The notes: generated by a model not told the origin, from the sequence alone. DNA of 64,000 nt from Porphyromonas asaccharolytica DSM 20707 (GCF_000212375.1 NC_015501.1:1798001-1862000), one strand, 5' to 3'; positions 36,147 to 45,122 are shown, counted from the first letter of the stretch. Numbers and translations: made by a program.

Positions 36147-37559
36147 ATGAATGAGAGAGAGATAGAGGCTACTGATCAAGCCGAAGACAATAAGCGGACG
36201 CATGACCTGCGCACGCAACCGATCCCTAAGCTACTCCTGCAGTATGCTATACCAGCTGTGGTGGGTACGGTCGTGCAGGCACTGTACAACATCGTGGACA
36301 CGATCTTCATCGGCCAGGGTAGTGGCGAGCTAGGCATTGCTGCGGTCTACATTGGCTTCCCATTGATCATCCTGCTCGTCGGCTTCAGTATGCTCGTGGG
36401 TACGGGTGCCTCTGTGGGCGTGTCGATAGCACTAGGCAGGCGAGACTCGGATCGTGCGGATCGCATCTTGAGCAATGCGGTCTATCTGACCTTTAGCTTC
36501 TACATCCTAGCGGTCACACCCTCTATCATCTTCCTAGATGATCTATTGCGACTCATCGGGGCAAGCGACAATATCATCCCCCTAGCAAAGGACTACCTCC
36601 ACATCTATCTGCCAGCCATCATACTGAGCAACCTGACCTATGGGTACAACAATGTGATGCGTGCATCGGGCTATCCGACGAAAGCGATGATCACAATGCT
36701 CCTCGGAGCGGTGGTCAATGTGGTGCTAGACTACCTCTTTATCATGCGCTTGGGATGGGGCATCAAGGGTGCTGCTTGGGCTACGGTGATTGCTATGTCC
36801 TGCACGATGGTCTTCGTACAGTACCACTTCTTCCAGCGCAAGAGCGTGGTACGCTTCAAGCGTCAGAACATGAAGCCCTCGGGACCTATCCTCCTATCGA
36901 TCATCAGTGTCGGTATAGCTCCCTTTGCGATGCAGGTGGCGGGCAGTGCTGTAAGCTTTGTGCTCAACCATAACTTCTCACACTTTGCTAAAACAGTGGC
37001 TGAGGCGGATCTATCTATAGCAACCTATGGTATCATCAACAACTACACGACACTCATCGCATTGACTATCATCGGTGTAGCACAAGGTATGCAGCCTATC
37101 GTGGGGTATAACTATGGTGCAGGACATATCGAGCGATCACTCAGTTGCTACAAGCTCGCTGTCGGGGTCAATACGGTCATCTCTGTACTAGGCTTTGCGG
37201 CCGCCATGCTGCTTCCGGAGCAACTCTTCATGCTCTTCAATGCATCGCCTGAGCTGATTGAGATAGGTCAGCGTGCCATACGAATAGTTTTCTCGGTCTT
37301 CTTCGTTGTAGGCTTTCAGATTACCACTTCGCAGCTCTTCCAGAGCCTTGGGCTGAGCCGTCAGGCTATCTTCATCAGCTTGACACGTCAGGTCATCTTC
37401 CTCCTACCTGCGCTGCTGATCCTCCCCCACTTCTACGGTATCGATGGCGTCTGGTATGCGATACCTCTGGGTGATCTCTTGGCAACGGTTGTCTCGACAT
37501 CGATGATTATCTACTACTTCAAGAAGTGGACTAGCGAGCAAACCTCTCCCTTAGCGTAA
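36147..37559 (+). CDS. MATE-family multidrug/cation efflux transporter
   Basis: This 470-residue inner-membrane protein is a MATE antiporter with twelve hydrophobic segments in two halves. Typical blocks are LLLQYAIPAVVGTVVQALYNIVDTIFIG near the N-terminus, GASVGVSIALGRRD, YGYNNVMRASGYPTKAM and, in the second half, IGVAQGMQPIVGYNYGAG. Such pumps export drugs or metabolites in exchange for sodium or protons. The substrate cannot be inferred. The ATG at 36147 is preferred over TTG 36129. It is followed 12 bp later by a metallophosphoesterase gene. Confidence 0.92.
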   Translation: MNEREIEATDQAEDNKRTHDLRTQPIPKLLLQYAIPAVVGTVVQALYNIVDTIFIGQGSGELGIAAVYIGFPLIILLVGFSMLVGTGASVGVSIALGRRDSDRADRILSNAVYLTFSFYILAVTPSIIFLDDLLRLIGASDNIIPLAKDYLHIYLPAIILSNLTYGYNNVMRASGYPTKAMITMLLGAVVNVVLDYLFIMRLGWGIKGAAWATVIAMSCTMVFVQYHFFQRKSVVRFKRQNMKPSGPILLSIISVGIAPFAMQVAGSAVSFVLNHNFSHFAKTVAEADLSIATYGIINNYTTLIALTIIGVAQGMQPIVGYNYGAGHIERSLSCYKLAVGVNTVISVLGFAAAMLLPEQLFMLFNASPELIEIGQRAIRIVFSVFFVVGFQITTSQLFQSLGLSRQAIFISLTRQVIFLLPALLILPHFYGIDGVWYAIPLGDLLATVVSTSMIIYYFKKWTSEQTSPLA

Positions 37560-37571
37560 GACCTTCTAAAT

Positions 37572-38720
37572 ATGCACGTACTCCTCTACACGCTCTTTAT
37601 ACAGCTCATCGGTATCCTCTACCTCGTGTGGCGTGGCGGGCAGGCGGTACCTCGTGGCTGGTGGCGACGGTCGCTGCGTGGGGTGCTACTGGCCGACCTG
37701 CTCTTCGTCCTTGTGGTCGTTTTGCTGCGCCATCAGCTCTCGTCGGATCTACTCACTTTTAGCATCGTCTTCGTCTGCTCGTGGGCTTTCGTACTCCTAT
37801 ATATAGTACCCCTAGCACTCCTGATCAATGGCGGACGACTGCTCTACAAGCGCATCACGGGGCAAACGCTTCGCGCACGGCTCGGTGACACGGTATACCA
37901 GCGAGCTAAGTGGGTTCTCTTCTTCGTTACGGTAGCGATCTCGGCTTTGATCCTTATGTATGGCTACCAGCAAGCTGCGACACCGCACATGGTGGAGCAT
38001 AAGGTGGAGCTGACCAAGCCGCTCGGCGCTGACCGAGAGCATCTGCGGGTGCTCTTCGTGTCGGACCTCCACTTTAGCGAAACGATCGGCCGACCCTTTG
38101 CGGAGAGGTTATTGGAGCTTTACAAAAAGACAGAGCCAGACTTGATGCTTGTGGGTGGAGATATCTTTGACTACTACCCCGACCCCGCCTATCTAGACAG
38201 CATCCCCGAGATCATGCAGCAGATCACCCCACCACTGGGCTGCTACTACGTACTGGGCAATCACGAGTACCGCTCCGACATGGCGAAGAAGAAGGCTTGG
38301 ATCAAGCTCGTCGGGGGGACGCTCCTCGTGGACTCTATCGCAACGCCTGGCGGAGCGGTGACGCTCATTGGGCGAGATGACTATACGCAGAGCGAGCGGG
38401 CTTCGCTCTCTGAGTTAATCGGACAGATACCGCAGGAGAGCCAGCAACTACCGCGCATCCTCTTCGAGCATCAGCCGAGACAGCTATACAGCCTCGCGAG
38501 CAACGGCATTGACTTGGCACTCTATGGACATACCCACGATGGACAGATCTTCCCCTTCTCCCTACTGGTACGTGCTTACTATCCGATAGCGCACGGCTTC
38601 ACCGAGCGATACGGCACGCCTGTATACGTCTCTAGTGGATATGGTGCTGCGGGGCCGGCGATGAGGCTTTTTACCAATAGCGAGGTGGCGGTCTTCGATT
38701 TGTACAGCACTAGCAAGTAA
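37572..38720 (+). CDS. Membrane-anchored metallophosphoesterase
   Basis: This 382-residue protein has about four hydrophobic segments in the first 145 residues and then a calcineurin-like phosphoesterase domain. Metal-binding motifs are visible in order: VSDLHFS (DxH), GGDIFDY (GD), GNHEYR (GNHE) and GHTHDGQIF (GHxH). Relatives include YkuE-type enzymes; the substrate may be a lipid-linked or nucleotide phosphate, which I cannot determine. It is 12 bp after the MATE gene and 7 bp before hemH, so the three are probably one transcript. Confidence 0.88.
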   Translation: MHVLLYTLFIQLIGILYLVWRGGQAVPRGWWRRSLRGVLLADLLFVLVVVLLRHQLSSDLLTFSIVFVCSWAFVLLYIVPLALLINGGRLLYKRITGQTLRARLGDTVYQRAKWVLFFVTVAISALILMYGYQQAATPHMVEHKVELTKPLGADREHLRVLFVSDLHFSETIGRPFAERLLELYKKTEPDLMLVGGDIFDYYPDPAYLDSIPEIMQQITPPLGCYYVLGNHEYRSDMAKKKAWIKLVGGTLLVDSIATPGGAVTLIGRDDYTQSERASLSELIGQIPQESQQLPRILFEHQPRQLYSLASNGIDLALYGHTHDGQIFPFSLLVRAYYPIAHGFTERYGTPVYVSSGYGAAGPAMRLFTNSEVAVFDLYSTSK

Positions 38721-38727
38721 TAAGACC

Positions 38728-39717
38728 TTGACACAGCAGATCATACTACTGACGAATACGGGCTCTCCACGGACGGCTAATGAGGAGGACGTGCGAAGAT
38801 ACCTGCAGGAGTTTCTCACCGATGGGGACATCATCTCCGTGCCCTATCTAATGCGACAGCTACTGGTCCGGGGTATCATCGTGCCTCGTCGCACGCACTA
38901 CTCGGCAGAGCGATACCGTCGGCTCTTAGCACTCTCTGAGGGAGTCATGCCTCTGACCGCAGAGATGCAGCGACTCGCAGAGCTAGTTGCTCAACTAACG
39001 CAGCTCCCGACGCTCTACACACCCCGCTATGCACAGACAAGCCGTGCACAGTGGGGCGAACGTATCGCCCAGCTTGTCGGGACGGACGATGTGGAGGTAC
39101 TACTGCTCCCGCTTTTTCCTCAGTACACACGAAGCAATGCAGGCAGTGCTATCACCTATTTCTCGGATCTACCCAAGCCTACTGGAGGACATTTCAAGAC
39201 CACTGTGCTGACTCCTTGGGGTACCGATTTGCGCTATATCGAGCAATTCGCCGATCTGATCCAAAGGCATGTAGATACGAGCGACGACAGCTACCACTAC
39301 ATCGCCTCCTATCATAGTATCCCCGAGGCGCATCAGAAGTACGACCAGACGCATGGCTGGGACTACCATGCGCAGTGTGTCGCTACGCTACAAGCGGTGA
39401 TCAGCAAACTAGGCATACCTGAGGAGCGGGTCCATCTCACCTTTCACTCCGCCATGGGGCATGGGCGCTGGCTAGAGCCGACACTCGTCAGCGTACTGCA
39501 AGAGCTCGTAGCACAGGGAGTACGCCGCGTCGTGCTCTTTAGTTCTAGCTTTGTCGCAGATTGCCTCGAGACGAAGCTGGATCTGGATCTAGAGGCTCGT
39601 GAACTATTCCTCGCAGCAGGTGGCGAAGAGCTTATCTACGTACCCTGTCTCTCCACCCACCCTGATAGTGGCGCGCTCATTGCTAGCTTAGTCGAGCGGG
39701 TACAACGACAGTGCTAG
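38728..39717 (+). CDS. hemH: Ferrochelatase
   Basis: This 329-residue enzyme inserts ferrous iron into protoporphyrin IX. It begins at a TTG (MTQQIILLTNTGSPRTANEEDVRRYL) 7 bp after the upstream stop. Family blocks include LLPLFPQYTRSNAGSAITYF, the catalytic His in SYHSIPEAHQKYD (usually SxHGLP), and the C-terminal ADCLETKLDLDLEARE. Length is normal. No other haem-synthesis genes are adjacent; Porphyromonas is known for haem dependence, so a partial late pathway is plausible. A bidirectional terminator follows. Confidence 0.93.
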   Translation: MTQQIILLTNTGSPRTANEEDVRRYLQEFLTDGDIISVPYLMRQLLVRGIIVPRRTHYSAERYRRLLALSEGVMPLTAEMQRLAELVAQLTQLPTLYTPRYAQTSRAQWGERIAQLVGTDDVEVLLLPLFPQYTRSNAGSAITYFSDLPKPTGGHFKTTVLTPWGTDLRYIEQFADLIQRHVDTSDDSYHYIASYHSIPEAHQKYDQTHGWDYHAQCVATLQAVISKLGIPEERVHLTFHSAMGHGRWLEPTLVSVLQELVAQGVRRVVLFSSSFVADCLETKLDLDLEARELFLAAGGEELIYVPCLSTHPDSGALIASLVERVQRQC

Positions 39718-39737
39718 CTCCACTTCCGTAAATCAAG

Positions 39738-39778
39738 AAGGGTGCAAACTAGACATCTCTCTAGCTTGCACCCTTTTT
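39738..39778. terminator. Bidirectional terminator between hemH and the TonB receptor
   Basis: AAGGGTGCAA pairs with TTGCACCCTT, extended by CTAG/CTAG pairing inside, and followed by TTTTTCTTTCTTT on the plus strand. It serves the two convergent genes. Confidence 0.85.
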
Positions 39779-39812
39779 CTTTCTTTGAGACCGCAGTCTC
39801 AGTCTAGAGGGA

Positions 39813-42449
39813 TTAGAACTTCATCGTCATACCCATATAGACCGTGCGAGGCTGCATAGGTCCGTATATATAGCCACTATCACGTCCGCCACCTAGGTCA
39901 AAGTCCTTCTGGAATGAGTTGAGTAGGTTGTTAGCTCCGAGGAAGAGCTGCAGAGATGAAGAGGTGAAGATATCGAAGTCGTAAGAGATACGAGCCCCTA
40001 GGTCGAAGAACGAAGGAGTCTTCTCGATACGTCCCCACTTAGGTGCAGCCTCGCTAGCATCCGCTGCCCCAGCCTCACGCTTACCGGCAGCAACGAGCTC
40101 ACGATCTAGGACAGCGCTCTCAGCACCATACTCGATCACGTGAGGAGCTAGCATGCTACCCGTATAGTTGCACGTAGCAGTTAGATTGAGCGTAGATACA
40201 GGATTGTAGGTTAGCGTCAAGTAGCCGTAAGTCATAGGCGTCCTCATGAAGTTGCGGCTCTTCAGCTCTGTGCTGACGAAGTTGCCGTCACCATCTGTGT
40301 AGAAGCCAGCAGCCTTCTCTGGGCCATTGTTCTCAAGCGTATTGATGTCGCTAGGAGTCTTCTCGTTCTCACCCTTGATGAGTGAACGCTCTACACCTGT
40401 GCTCTCGGGCTTGTCCCAGAGGCTCTTGGCAATGGTAAAGCCAGCCTGTACGGTAAAGCGCTTGTAGGCAACCTTACCCTCGATGTTTGCACCATAGACA
40501 GAAGCGTCCGAAGCGTTGTAGCGCTCAAAGAGTGTAAAGCCCTCACGCTCCTCTATAGGACGTGTATTGAAAGCACCCTGGAGACGTGTGAAGAAGCCCT
40601 CGAGGAGGAGGTTAGCCTGCATAGCTCCATGAGAGAAGTACATATCGTTGCTCAGGTTGAAGCTGTGACTGTACTCAGGCTTGAGGCCCTTGACATTGAT
40701 CACCTTCTGTGCTTCACCCGATACGACACCAACGTGTAGATCCTCGTCGAAGGTCTGAGGAGCACGGAAGCCCTGTGCATACGAAGCACGGAGGTTCATC
40801 CAGGTGAATGGATTGTAGCGTACCGTAGCACGAGGTGTGAAGACAGGCTTGACGGCTCCCTTGTCATTCCTAATCGCTGAGTGTTCGTCAAGACGACCAC
40901 CGAGGAGGAGGGTGAAGACCTTGTTCGTCCACTCGATCTGAGCGATCTGGCTAAGGTTATGAATGCGCTGATCTAGACCAGGAGCGCGAGAGCTACCGTC
41001 AGGGAGCTTCTGATACTTGAGGATAGGCATCTGATCGTTGAGGTGGTCGTAAAGATACTCAACACCGACGAGGATGTTGCCAGGCATGAAGAAGAGGCGA
41101 TCCGTCTTGTAGGAGTACTGAGCACCCCCCATAGCTACATTGCCATGAGTCAGACCGTAGTTATCACCATAAGCTTCCTTAGGAGTAGCATGCTTGTCGT
41201 CGGCTACATTCTCCTCATCGATACCGCCATAGTAGCTGTTGCGTACGATACGCTGGCCAGAGGCGTAGAGCTGGAAGTTGTGCTTGTAGTCTGTCGAGTG
41301 AGCGTCATAGCGTAGATTACCGCTCAGGATCGAGTGACCGACACTCTCAGCGACAGCGACCACATGCTCAGGACGCTCGAAGTGGTCACCGCCACGACGC
41401 TTCTCCTGGATCGAGTGGATCTCAGCGGTAATCTTGTTGTATGGGTTGAGGCGGAAGAAGAGCTGCGTACCGAGTGCACGGCTCTCTAGCTGCCCTATCT
41501 CGGAGAAGCCATCGCCATTGGCATCCCAGCCCGTACGCGTACGATGCTGTCCGAAGATCATAGCCCCCATCTCACGGTCAGGGCTGAGGATGGTACCATT
41601 GAAAGCGATCGTATTGTCTGGCTCCTTGCCACCGATGAGCGAGAGGTTTTCGCTCAGTGAGAAGCTATTGGTCGTAGGCTCCTTGGTAATCACGTTGACC
41701 ACACCTGCGATAGCGGACGAGCCGTAGAGGGCAGAGCCACCGCCACGTACGACCTCTACACGGTCGATCATATTAGCGGGGAGCTGCTCTAGACCGTAGA
41801 CACCAGCCAAGGCAGAGAAGACAGGACGGCTATCGATCAATATCTGCGAATAGCGACCATCGAGACCGTTGATACGCACCTGGTTGAAGCCGCAGTTCTG
41901 ACAGTCGTTCTCGACACGGATGCCTGGCTTGAAGGCAAGACCACCTGCGAGGTTGACCGCATTGTTGAGCTGGAAGCTCTTGCTGTCGATCACCGAGACC
42001 AGTGTAGGAGCGTAGCGGCGCAGCGTGCGCTGACGGTTGGCCGTGACGACCACCTCCTCAAGCTGGGTGTCATCAAGGACCGCCTCAAAGTTGACCTCTA
42101 GTGTCTCCCCTTTTTTTAGTGTGACTTCCTTGACCTGCGTCAAGTATCCGTCAGCGAGCATCGTCAGGGTTAGCTTGCCAGGCTTCTGATTGCGAAAGGA
42201 GTAGTGTCCCGAAGCATCGGTCGTGACCGAGACATTGTACTGCTGGATGATGATGGTAGCACCCGCGATGTGCTTCTTTGTTGCGGCATCCACCACGTGA
42301 CCCGTGATGTGGGCATCGGCATGGGTAGATACGATGGGTAGCATACGCTCAGCCGAGAGAGCTGCAGGCGTAGCCACCGCCATAGACAACGAGCAGAGAG
42401 TCGCAAGGAGTGCGCTCATAGCCCTGATTGGTAGTTTACTGTACTGCAT
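39813..42449 (-). CDS. TonB-dependent outer-membrane receptor
   Basis: This 878-residue receptor starts at 42449 (MQYSKLPIRAMSALLATLCS, signal peptide ending near LSAE); an upstream in-frame ATG would precede the promoter-like TATCTTTG. A carboxypeptidase-like domain (ITGHVVDAATKKHIAGATII) comes first, then a TonB box-like EVVVTANRQ, a plug domain (VRINGLDGRYSQILIDSRPV, VVRGGGSALYGSSAIAGVVN) and a 22-strand barrel ending in TVYMGMTMKF with the terminal Phe. The plug holds CQNC. The substrate is unknown; proximity to hemH suggests iron or haem but is weak evidence. It is transcribed alone. Confidence 0.92.
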   Translation of the reverse strand: MQYSKLPIRAMSALLATLCSLSMAVATPAALSAERMLPIVSTHADAHITGHVVDAATKKHIAGATIIIQQYNVSVTTDASGHYSFRNQKPGKLTLTMLADGYLTQVKEVTLKKGETLEVNFEAVLDDTQLEEVVVTANRQRTLRRYAPTLVSVIDSKSFQLNNAVNLAGGLAFKPGIRVENDCQNCGFNQVRINGLDGRYSQILIDSRPVFSALAGVYGLEQLPANMIDRVEVVRGGGSALYGSSAIAGVVNVITKEPTTNSFSLSENLSLIGGKEPDNTIAFNGTILSPDREMGAMIFGQHRTRTGWDANGDGFSEIGQLESRALGTQLFFRLNPYNKITAEIHSIQEKRRGGDHFERPEHVVAVAESVGHSILSGNLRYDAHSTDYKHNFQLYASGQRIVRNSYYGGIDEENVADDKHATPKEAYGDNYGLTHGNVAMGGAQYSYKTDRLFFMPGNILVGVEYLYDHLNDQMPILKYQKLPDGSSRAPGLDQRIHNLSQIAQIEWTNKVFTLLLGGRLDEHSAIRNDKGAVKPVFTPRATVRYNPFTWMNLRASYAQGFRAPQTFDEDLHVGVVSGEAQKVINVKGLKPEYSHSFNLSNDMYFSHGAMQANLLLEGFFTRLQGAFNTRPIEEREGFTLFERYNASDASVYGANIEGKVAYKRFTVQAGFTIAKSLWDKPESTGVERSLIKGENEKTPSDINTLENNGPEKAAGFYTDGDGNFVSTELKSRNFMRTPMTYGYLTLTYNPVSTLNLTATCNYTGSMLAPHVIEYGAESAVLDRELVAAGKREAGAADASEAAPKWGRIEKTPSFFDLGARISYDFDIFTSSSLQLFLGANNLLNSFQKDFDLGGGRDSGYIYGPMQPRTVYMGMTMKF

Positions 42450-42512
42450 AGATAGATTATGATTGTTTAGATGATATATTTGCTTGCTAGATTGTCTTCT
42501 TTTTTTGAGGGG

Positions 42513-42520
42513 CAAAGATA
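42513..42520 (-). promoter_or_regulatory. -7 box of the TonB receptor gene
   Basis: Minus-strand TATCTTTG lies 64 bp upstream of ATG 42449. No well-spaced TTG is seen. Confidence 0.5.
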
Positions 42521-42687
42521 AGACAACTCTCACTCCCTAAGACCACTTAGCCACAAAATTACTAGCTACTGGGTATCACTTCCCCCTTCTTATACCTACC
42601 TATTAGTAGACCTTATGACACAGCTCCAATAAGAGCCGAGACCTCTTTCCATGACACGATACGCTATTGCCTCTGAAAAAGATGATC

Positions 42688-42835
42688 CCCACGTGGCAAT
42701 TTTCAAATCTCCACGTCGGGAATGAAAACTCCTACGTAGGCGAGAAATGAAACTTCGGAGGAAATGTTTCTCGCCTAGGGGGAGAATAAAAAAACGAACC
42801 CCGAGATATTTGAGCATCCTCACGTGGCTAATCGG
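42688..42835. repeat. Degenerate CCACGTGG / CTTCGGAGGAA array
   Basis: CCCCACGTGG, CTCCACGT, TCCTACGTAGG and CTCACGTGG surround GAAATGAAACTTCGGAGGAAATG, the reverse complement of the core at 12.6 kb. GGCGAGAAA and TTTCTCGCC form the outer stem of the core. The copy is more diverged than those at 50.5 and 56 kb. It fills the 42450-42995 gap together with two promoters. Confidence 0.75.
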
Positions 42836-42888
42836 CACCAGTCGTCTGATATAATGTGCGATCAGACCTATTAAGCTGCACTAAACTA

Positions 42889-42919
42889 TTGGCTAGTTCA
42901 AATAAAGTTCGTACCTTTG
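42889..42919 (+). promoter_or_regulatory. rpsU promoter
   Basis: TTG (42889-42891), 20 bp, TACCTTTG (42912-42919): a perfect Bacteroidetes promoter. The leader is about 70 nt. Confidence 0.85.
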
Positions 42920-42995
42920 CCCTCCGAAGTAAGGACAGACGTACTGTCCTTGAAATATTCTCATCACAACAAACGTAATACAAAGAATAGCAAGT

Positions 42996-43193
42996 ATGAT
43001 AATTGTACCAATCAAGGAGGGCGAAAACATCGAGCGTGCACTCAAGCGTTATAAGCGTAAGTACAACGACATCGGTATCATTCGCAATCTCCGCAAGCGC
43101 CAAGCATTTCAGAAGCCCTCAGACGTCAAGCGTCGTATGATGGAGAAGGCTCGCTACGTGCAGTCACTTCGTCAAGAGGAGCTAGACGCTTAA
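42996..43193 (+). CDS. rpsU: 30S ribosomal protein bS21
   Basis: This 65-residue basic protein matches bS21: VPIKEGENIERALKRYKRKY, then RNLRKRQAFQKPSDVKRRM. bS21 sits near the mRNA exit region by the anti-Shine-Dalgarno end of 16S rRNA; in Bacteroidetes it is thought to take part in sequestering that sequence. Length is normal for the phylum. The gene is alone with a strong promoter and a hairpin about 85 bp downstream. Confidence 0.97.
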   Translation: MIIVPIKEGENIERALKRYKRKYNDIGIIRNLRKRQAFQKPSDVKRRMMEKARYVQSLRQEELDA

Positions 43194-43278
43194 AAAAAGA
43201 TCTATTAGAGACTCCACGCTCCGAGCAGCCTCTATGGCTCAGCGAGTAGAGAAGTCTCATCGATGACTAGAATATTTG

Positions 43279-43313
43279 CGTAGGGAGTCCCCCCATCGGG
43301 GACACTCCCTACG
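43279..43313 (+). terminator. Hairpin after rpsU
   Basis: CGTAGGGAGT pairs perfectly with ACTCCCTACG; the inner CCCC/GGGG extends the stem. The tail TCTTCTA is only moderately T-rich. Confidence 0.6.
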
Positions 43314-43413
43314 TCTTCTATACCCAGTACTACTCAGCCGTATACGCTGTGAAGTGCTGGGCTTTCTTGTGTCATCTCCTCCTAGATATAGCAAATCTTA
43401 CAACTAGCCCTTT

Positions 43414-43555
43414 GTAGGGACGCACGGCTCGTGCGTCCGTTGTATCAAAGGTTATGTTGTATCAAAGGTTAAGATGTCAATACTCGTATCGCTTTGACAC
43501 AACGGAAGGAGATGGACGCTGTTCGACAACGGACGCACGAGCCGTGCGTCCCTAC
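43414..43555. repeat. 142-bp element with perfect 29-bp inverted ends (CGCACGAGCCGTGCG family)
   Basis: The first 29 bases (GTAGGGACGCACGGCTCGTG...) and the last 29 (...GTGCGTCCCTAC) are exact reverse complements. Each end is itself a palindrome. The interior contains two TATCAAAGGTTA words and CGCTTTGACAC. Relatives lie at 8.6-8.9 kb. It has no coding capacity and looks like a MITE or REP-type unit. It abuts the IS110 element. Confidence 0.8.
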
Positions 43556-43616
43556 TTTAAGTTTGCAGAGTGAAAAGGAATCGACCCGAGAATAGGTCAG
43601 TTGAACGGGTTGTTCT

Positions 43617-43624
43617 TACCTTTG
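43617..43624 (+). promoter_or_regulatory. -7 box inside the IS110 left end
   Basis: TACCTTTG fits the consensus perfectly but lacks a correctly spaced TTG (nearest spacing 13 bp). In IS110 elements the other promoter half can be supplied by the right end when the circle forms. Confidence 0.5.
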
Positions 43625-43811
43625 TTGTAGTAAGGTAAGGACAGCAACCAGAAGGTAATCTATCGTCCCTACGAGGCTTCGAGCCTAAGACTTGTTAGAG
43701 ACCCTCTGGAGTTCAGCTACTCGAGACTTATTAGAAAGGAAGGCTCAGAGCCTAATTAAAGTAATAGCCTAATGTAGCCTAGCTGCCTTATCAAGATTCA
43801 AGTACAAAGTT
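43625..43811 (+). ncRNA. Candidate bridge RNA of the IS110 element
   Basis: This noncoding stretch lies between a -7 box and the transposase ATG, where IS110-group elements encode their bridge RNA. It can fold into hairpins AGGCTtcgAGCCT (about 43676-43688) and AGGCTcagAGCCT (about 43750-43762), and repeats GACTTGTTAGAGA and GACTTATTAGAAA between them, suggesting two loop modules. The identification rests on position and structure only. Confidence 0.5.
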
Positions 43812-44849
43812 ATGAAATACTACTTTATTGGCATCGACGTTTCCAAAGAAAAATTGGACGCCACCCTGATTCACTACGAATCCGAATCAGACAGCGAGCA
43901 ACAGCTCGCCTACACCACTGTAGAAAACAACCCTAAGGGATTCAAGAGCCTTGTCTCTTGGAGCAAGAAGAACGCAGGTCGAGGAGTCAAGACCGACGCC
44001 ATGCTCTTCTGCTGTGAGACTACAGGAGGATACGATCGCGCACTCTGTGACTGGCTCTATGGCAACGGGCTAAACATCTGGCGCGAGAGCGCCCTGCAGA
44101 TCAAGCGTAGCATGGGTCTGCGCAAAGGCAAGGACGATAAAGCTGACTCGGAGATGATCGCTTACTACGCCTTACGCTTCCGCTCCAAAGCCACTCTCTA
44201 TAAACCTCTGGACGAGAATATGCGCAACCTACGCGACCTTTTCCTCTACCGGCAGTCACTAGTTGCCGATAGGCAGGCTAAGCTAGTTAGTGCCAAGGAA
44301 AAACGGCACATCTCTAGCAAGTCTAAAGCCGACAGCTTCATCTACCGAGATGCCCAAAAGGCTATCGACCTCTTGACCAAAAGCATCAAAGAGTGCGAGC
44401 GCCGAATGCTTGAGATCATCAAGGCAGACGAGGAGATGTACCGCAACTACCTGCACCTCATTTCCTGCAAAGGAGTGGGTCTCGTCACCTCCGTCATGCT
44501 GATCATCTACACCGACAACTTCAAGACTTGGAGTGCCAAGAAGATGGCTAGCTACTGCGGTATAGCGCCCTTCTACGAGAGCTCTGGGAGCTCAGTCTTT
44601 CACAAAGCCAACACAGGAGGCTACAGTAACCGACGGCTAAAAGGAATCTTGACCCAAGCAGCCCGAAGTGCCATAACGCATAACCCAACATTAAGACAAT
44701 ACTACCTACGCATGAAAGCCCAAGGCAAGCCCTACGGGGTTATCCTCAACAATGTCAACAACAAGCTCGTACACATTCTCTTCTCTTTGGTTCTGCACGA
44801 CTGTGACTTCGAGCTAGACCACGAGACGAAGAGAGCTGCTCGAGCCTAG
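43812..44849 (+). CDS. IS110-family transposase (DEDD recombinase)
   Basis: This 345-residue protein has an N-terminal RuvC-like DEDD domain and a C-terminal Transposase_20 domain. The acidic residues are visible as Asp9 in IGIDVSK, Glu69 in CCETTGGY, and Asp109 and Asp112 in KDDKADSEM. A coiled region (about 130-190) separates the domains. The C-terminal domain shows LHLISCKGVGLVTSVML, then YCGIAPFYESSGSSVFHK, which should hold the catalytic serine. Family members recombine DNA guided by a bridge RNA. The gene appears intact. Confidence 0.92.
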   Translation: MKYYFIGIDVSKEKLDATLIHYESESDSEQQLAYTTVENNPKGFKSLVSWSKKNAGRGVKTDAMLFCCETTGGYDRALCDWLYGNGLNIWRESALQIKRSMGLRKGKDDKADSEMIAYYALRFRSKATLYKPLDENMRNLRDLFLYRQSLVADRQAKLVSAKEKRHISSKSKADSFIYRDAQKAIDLLTKSIKECERRMLEIIKADEEMYRNYLHLISCKGVGLVTSVMLIIYTDNFKTWSAKKMASYCGIAPFYESSGSSVFHKANTGGYSNRRLKGILTQAARSAITHNPTLRQYYLRMKAQGKPYGVILNNVNNKLVHILFSLVLHDCDFELDHETKRAARA

Positions 44850-44874
44850 TCCAAGGGAAGGAAACTCTTCGCTC

Positions 44875-44955
44875 GGGGAGCGCCTCCGCGGCAAGGGGTG
44901 GGAGCCCCCACCCCGCCGAGCGGTTCCCCGCCGAGCAGTCGACCGAGCTCGCGAA
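44875..44955. other. GC-rich hairpin cluster at the IS110 right end
   Basis: GGGGTGGGAGCCCCCACCCC forms a strong hairpin, flanked by GCTCGG, CCGAGC and GCCGAGC words that pair with one another. It follows the transposase gene by about 25 bp and is far richer in G+C than its surroundings. The 44850-45239 gap also contains the promoter of the next gene. Confidence 0.6.
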
Positions 44956-45122
44956 ACGAGAAAAAACTTCGCATTTTACTTGCATATGAACTTAGAAAGC
45001 AAATCGTTACTCGTCAAATGGAACTGTATATCGTAACACATCTCATCGAGCTACCTAATTTGCGGGATCTCGTCGTAACAATAACGAAACAGCTTAGAGT
45101 GGTATTTGTTAAGATGTTTAGT

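Larger units (their letters stand above)
43556..44998 (+). mobile_element. IS110-family element (ends approximate)
   Basis: The element holds an IS110 transposase gene, a 5' noncoding stretch of 190-250 bp and a GC-rich 3' stretch. IS110 elements lack inverted repeats, so the ends are not obvious. I place them by comparison: at 8.85 kb the word CGTCCCTAC is followed directly by AAAATCGTTACTCGTC, whereas here CGTCCCTAC ends at 43555 and AAATCGTTACTCGTC resumes near 44999. This suggests an insertion into the palindromic repeat family. Boundaries are inference. Confidence 0.6.

Noticed and set aside
44875-44955. GC-rich stretch after the IS110 gene as a separate RNA gene
   Set aside because: More simply explained as the subterminal part of the IS110 element; no promoter is visible.
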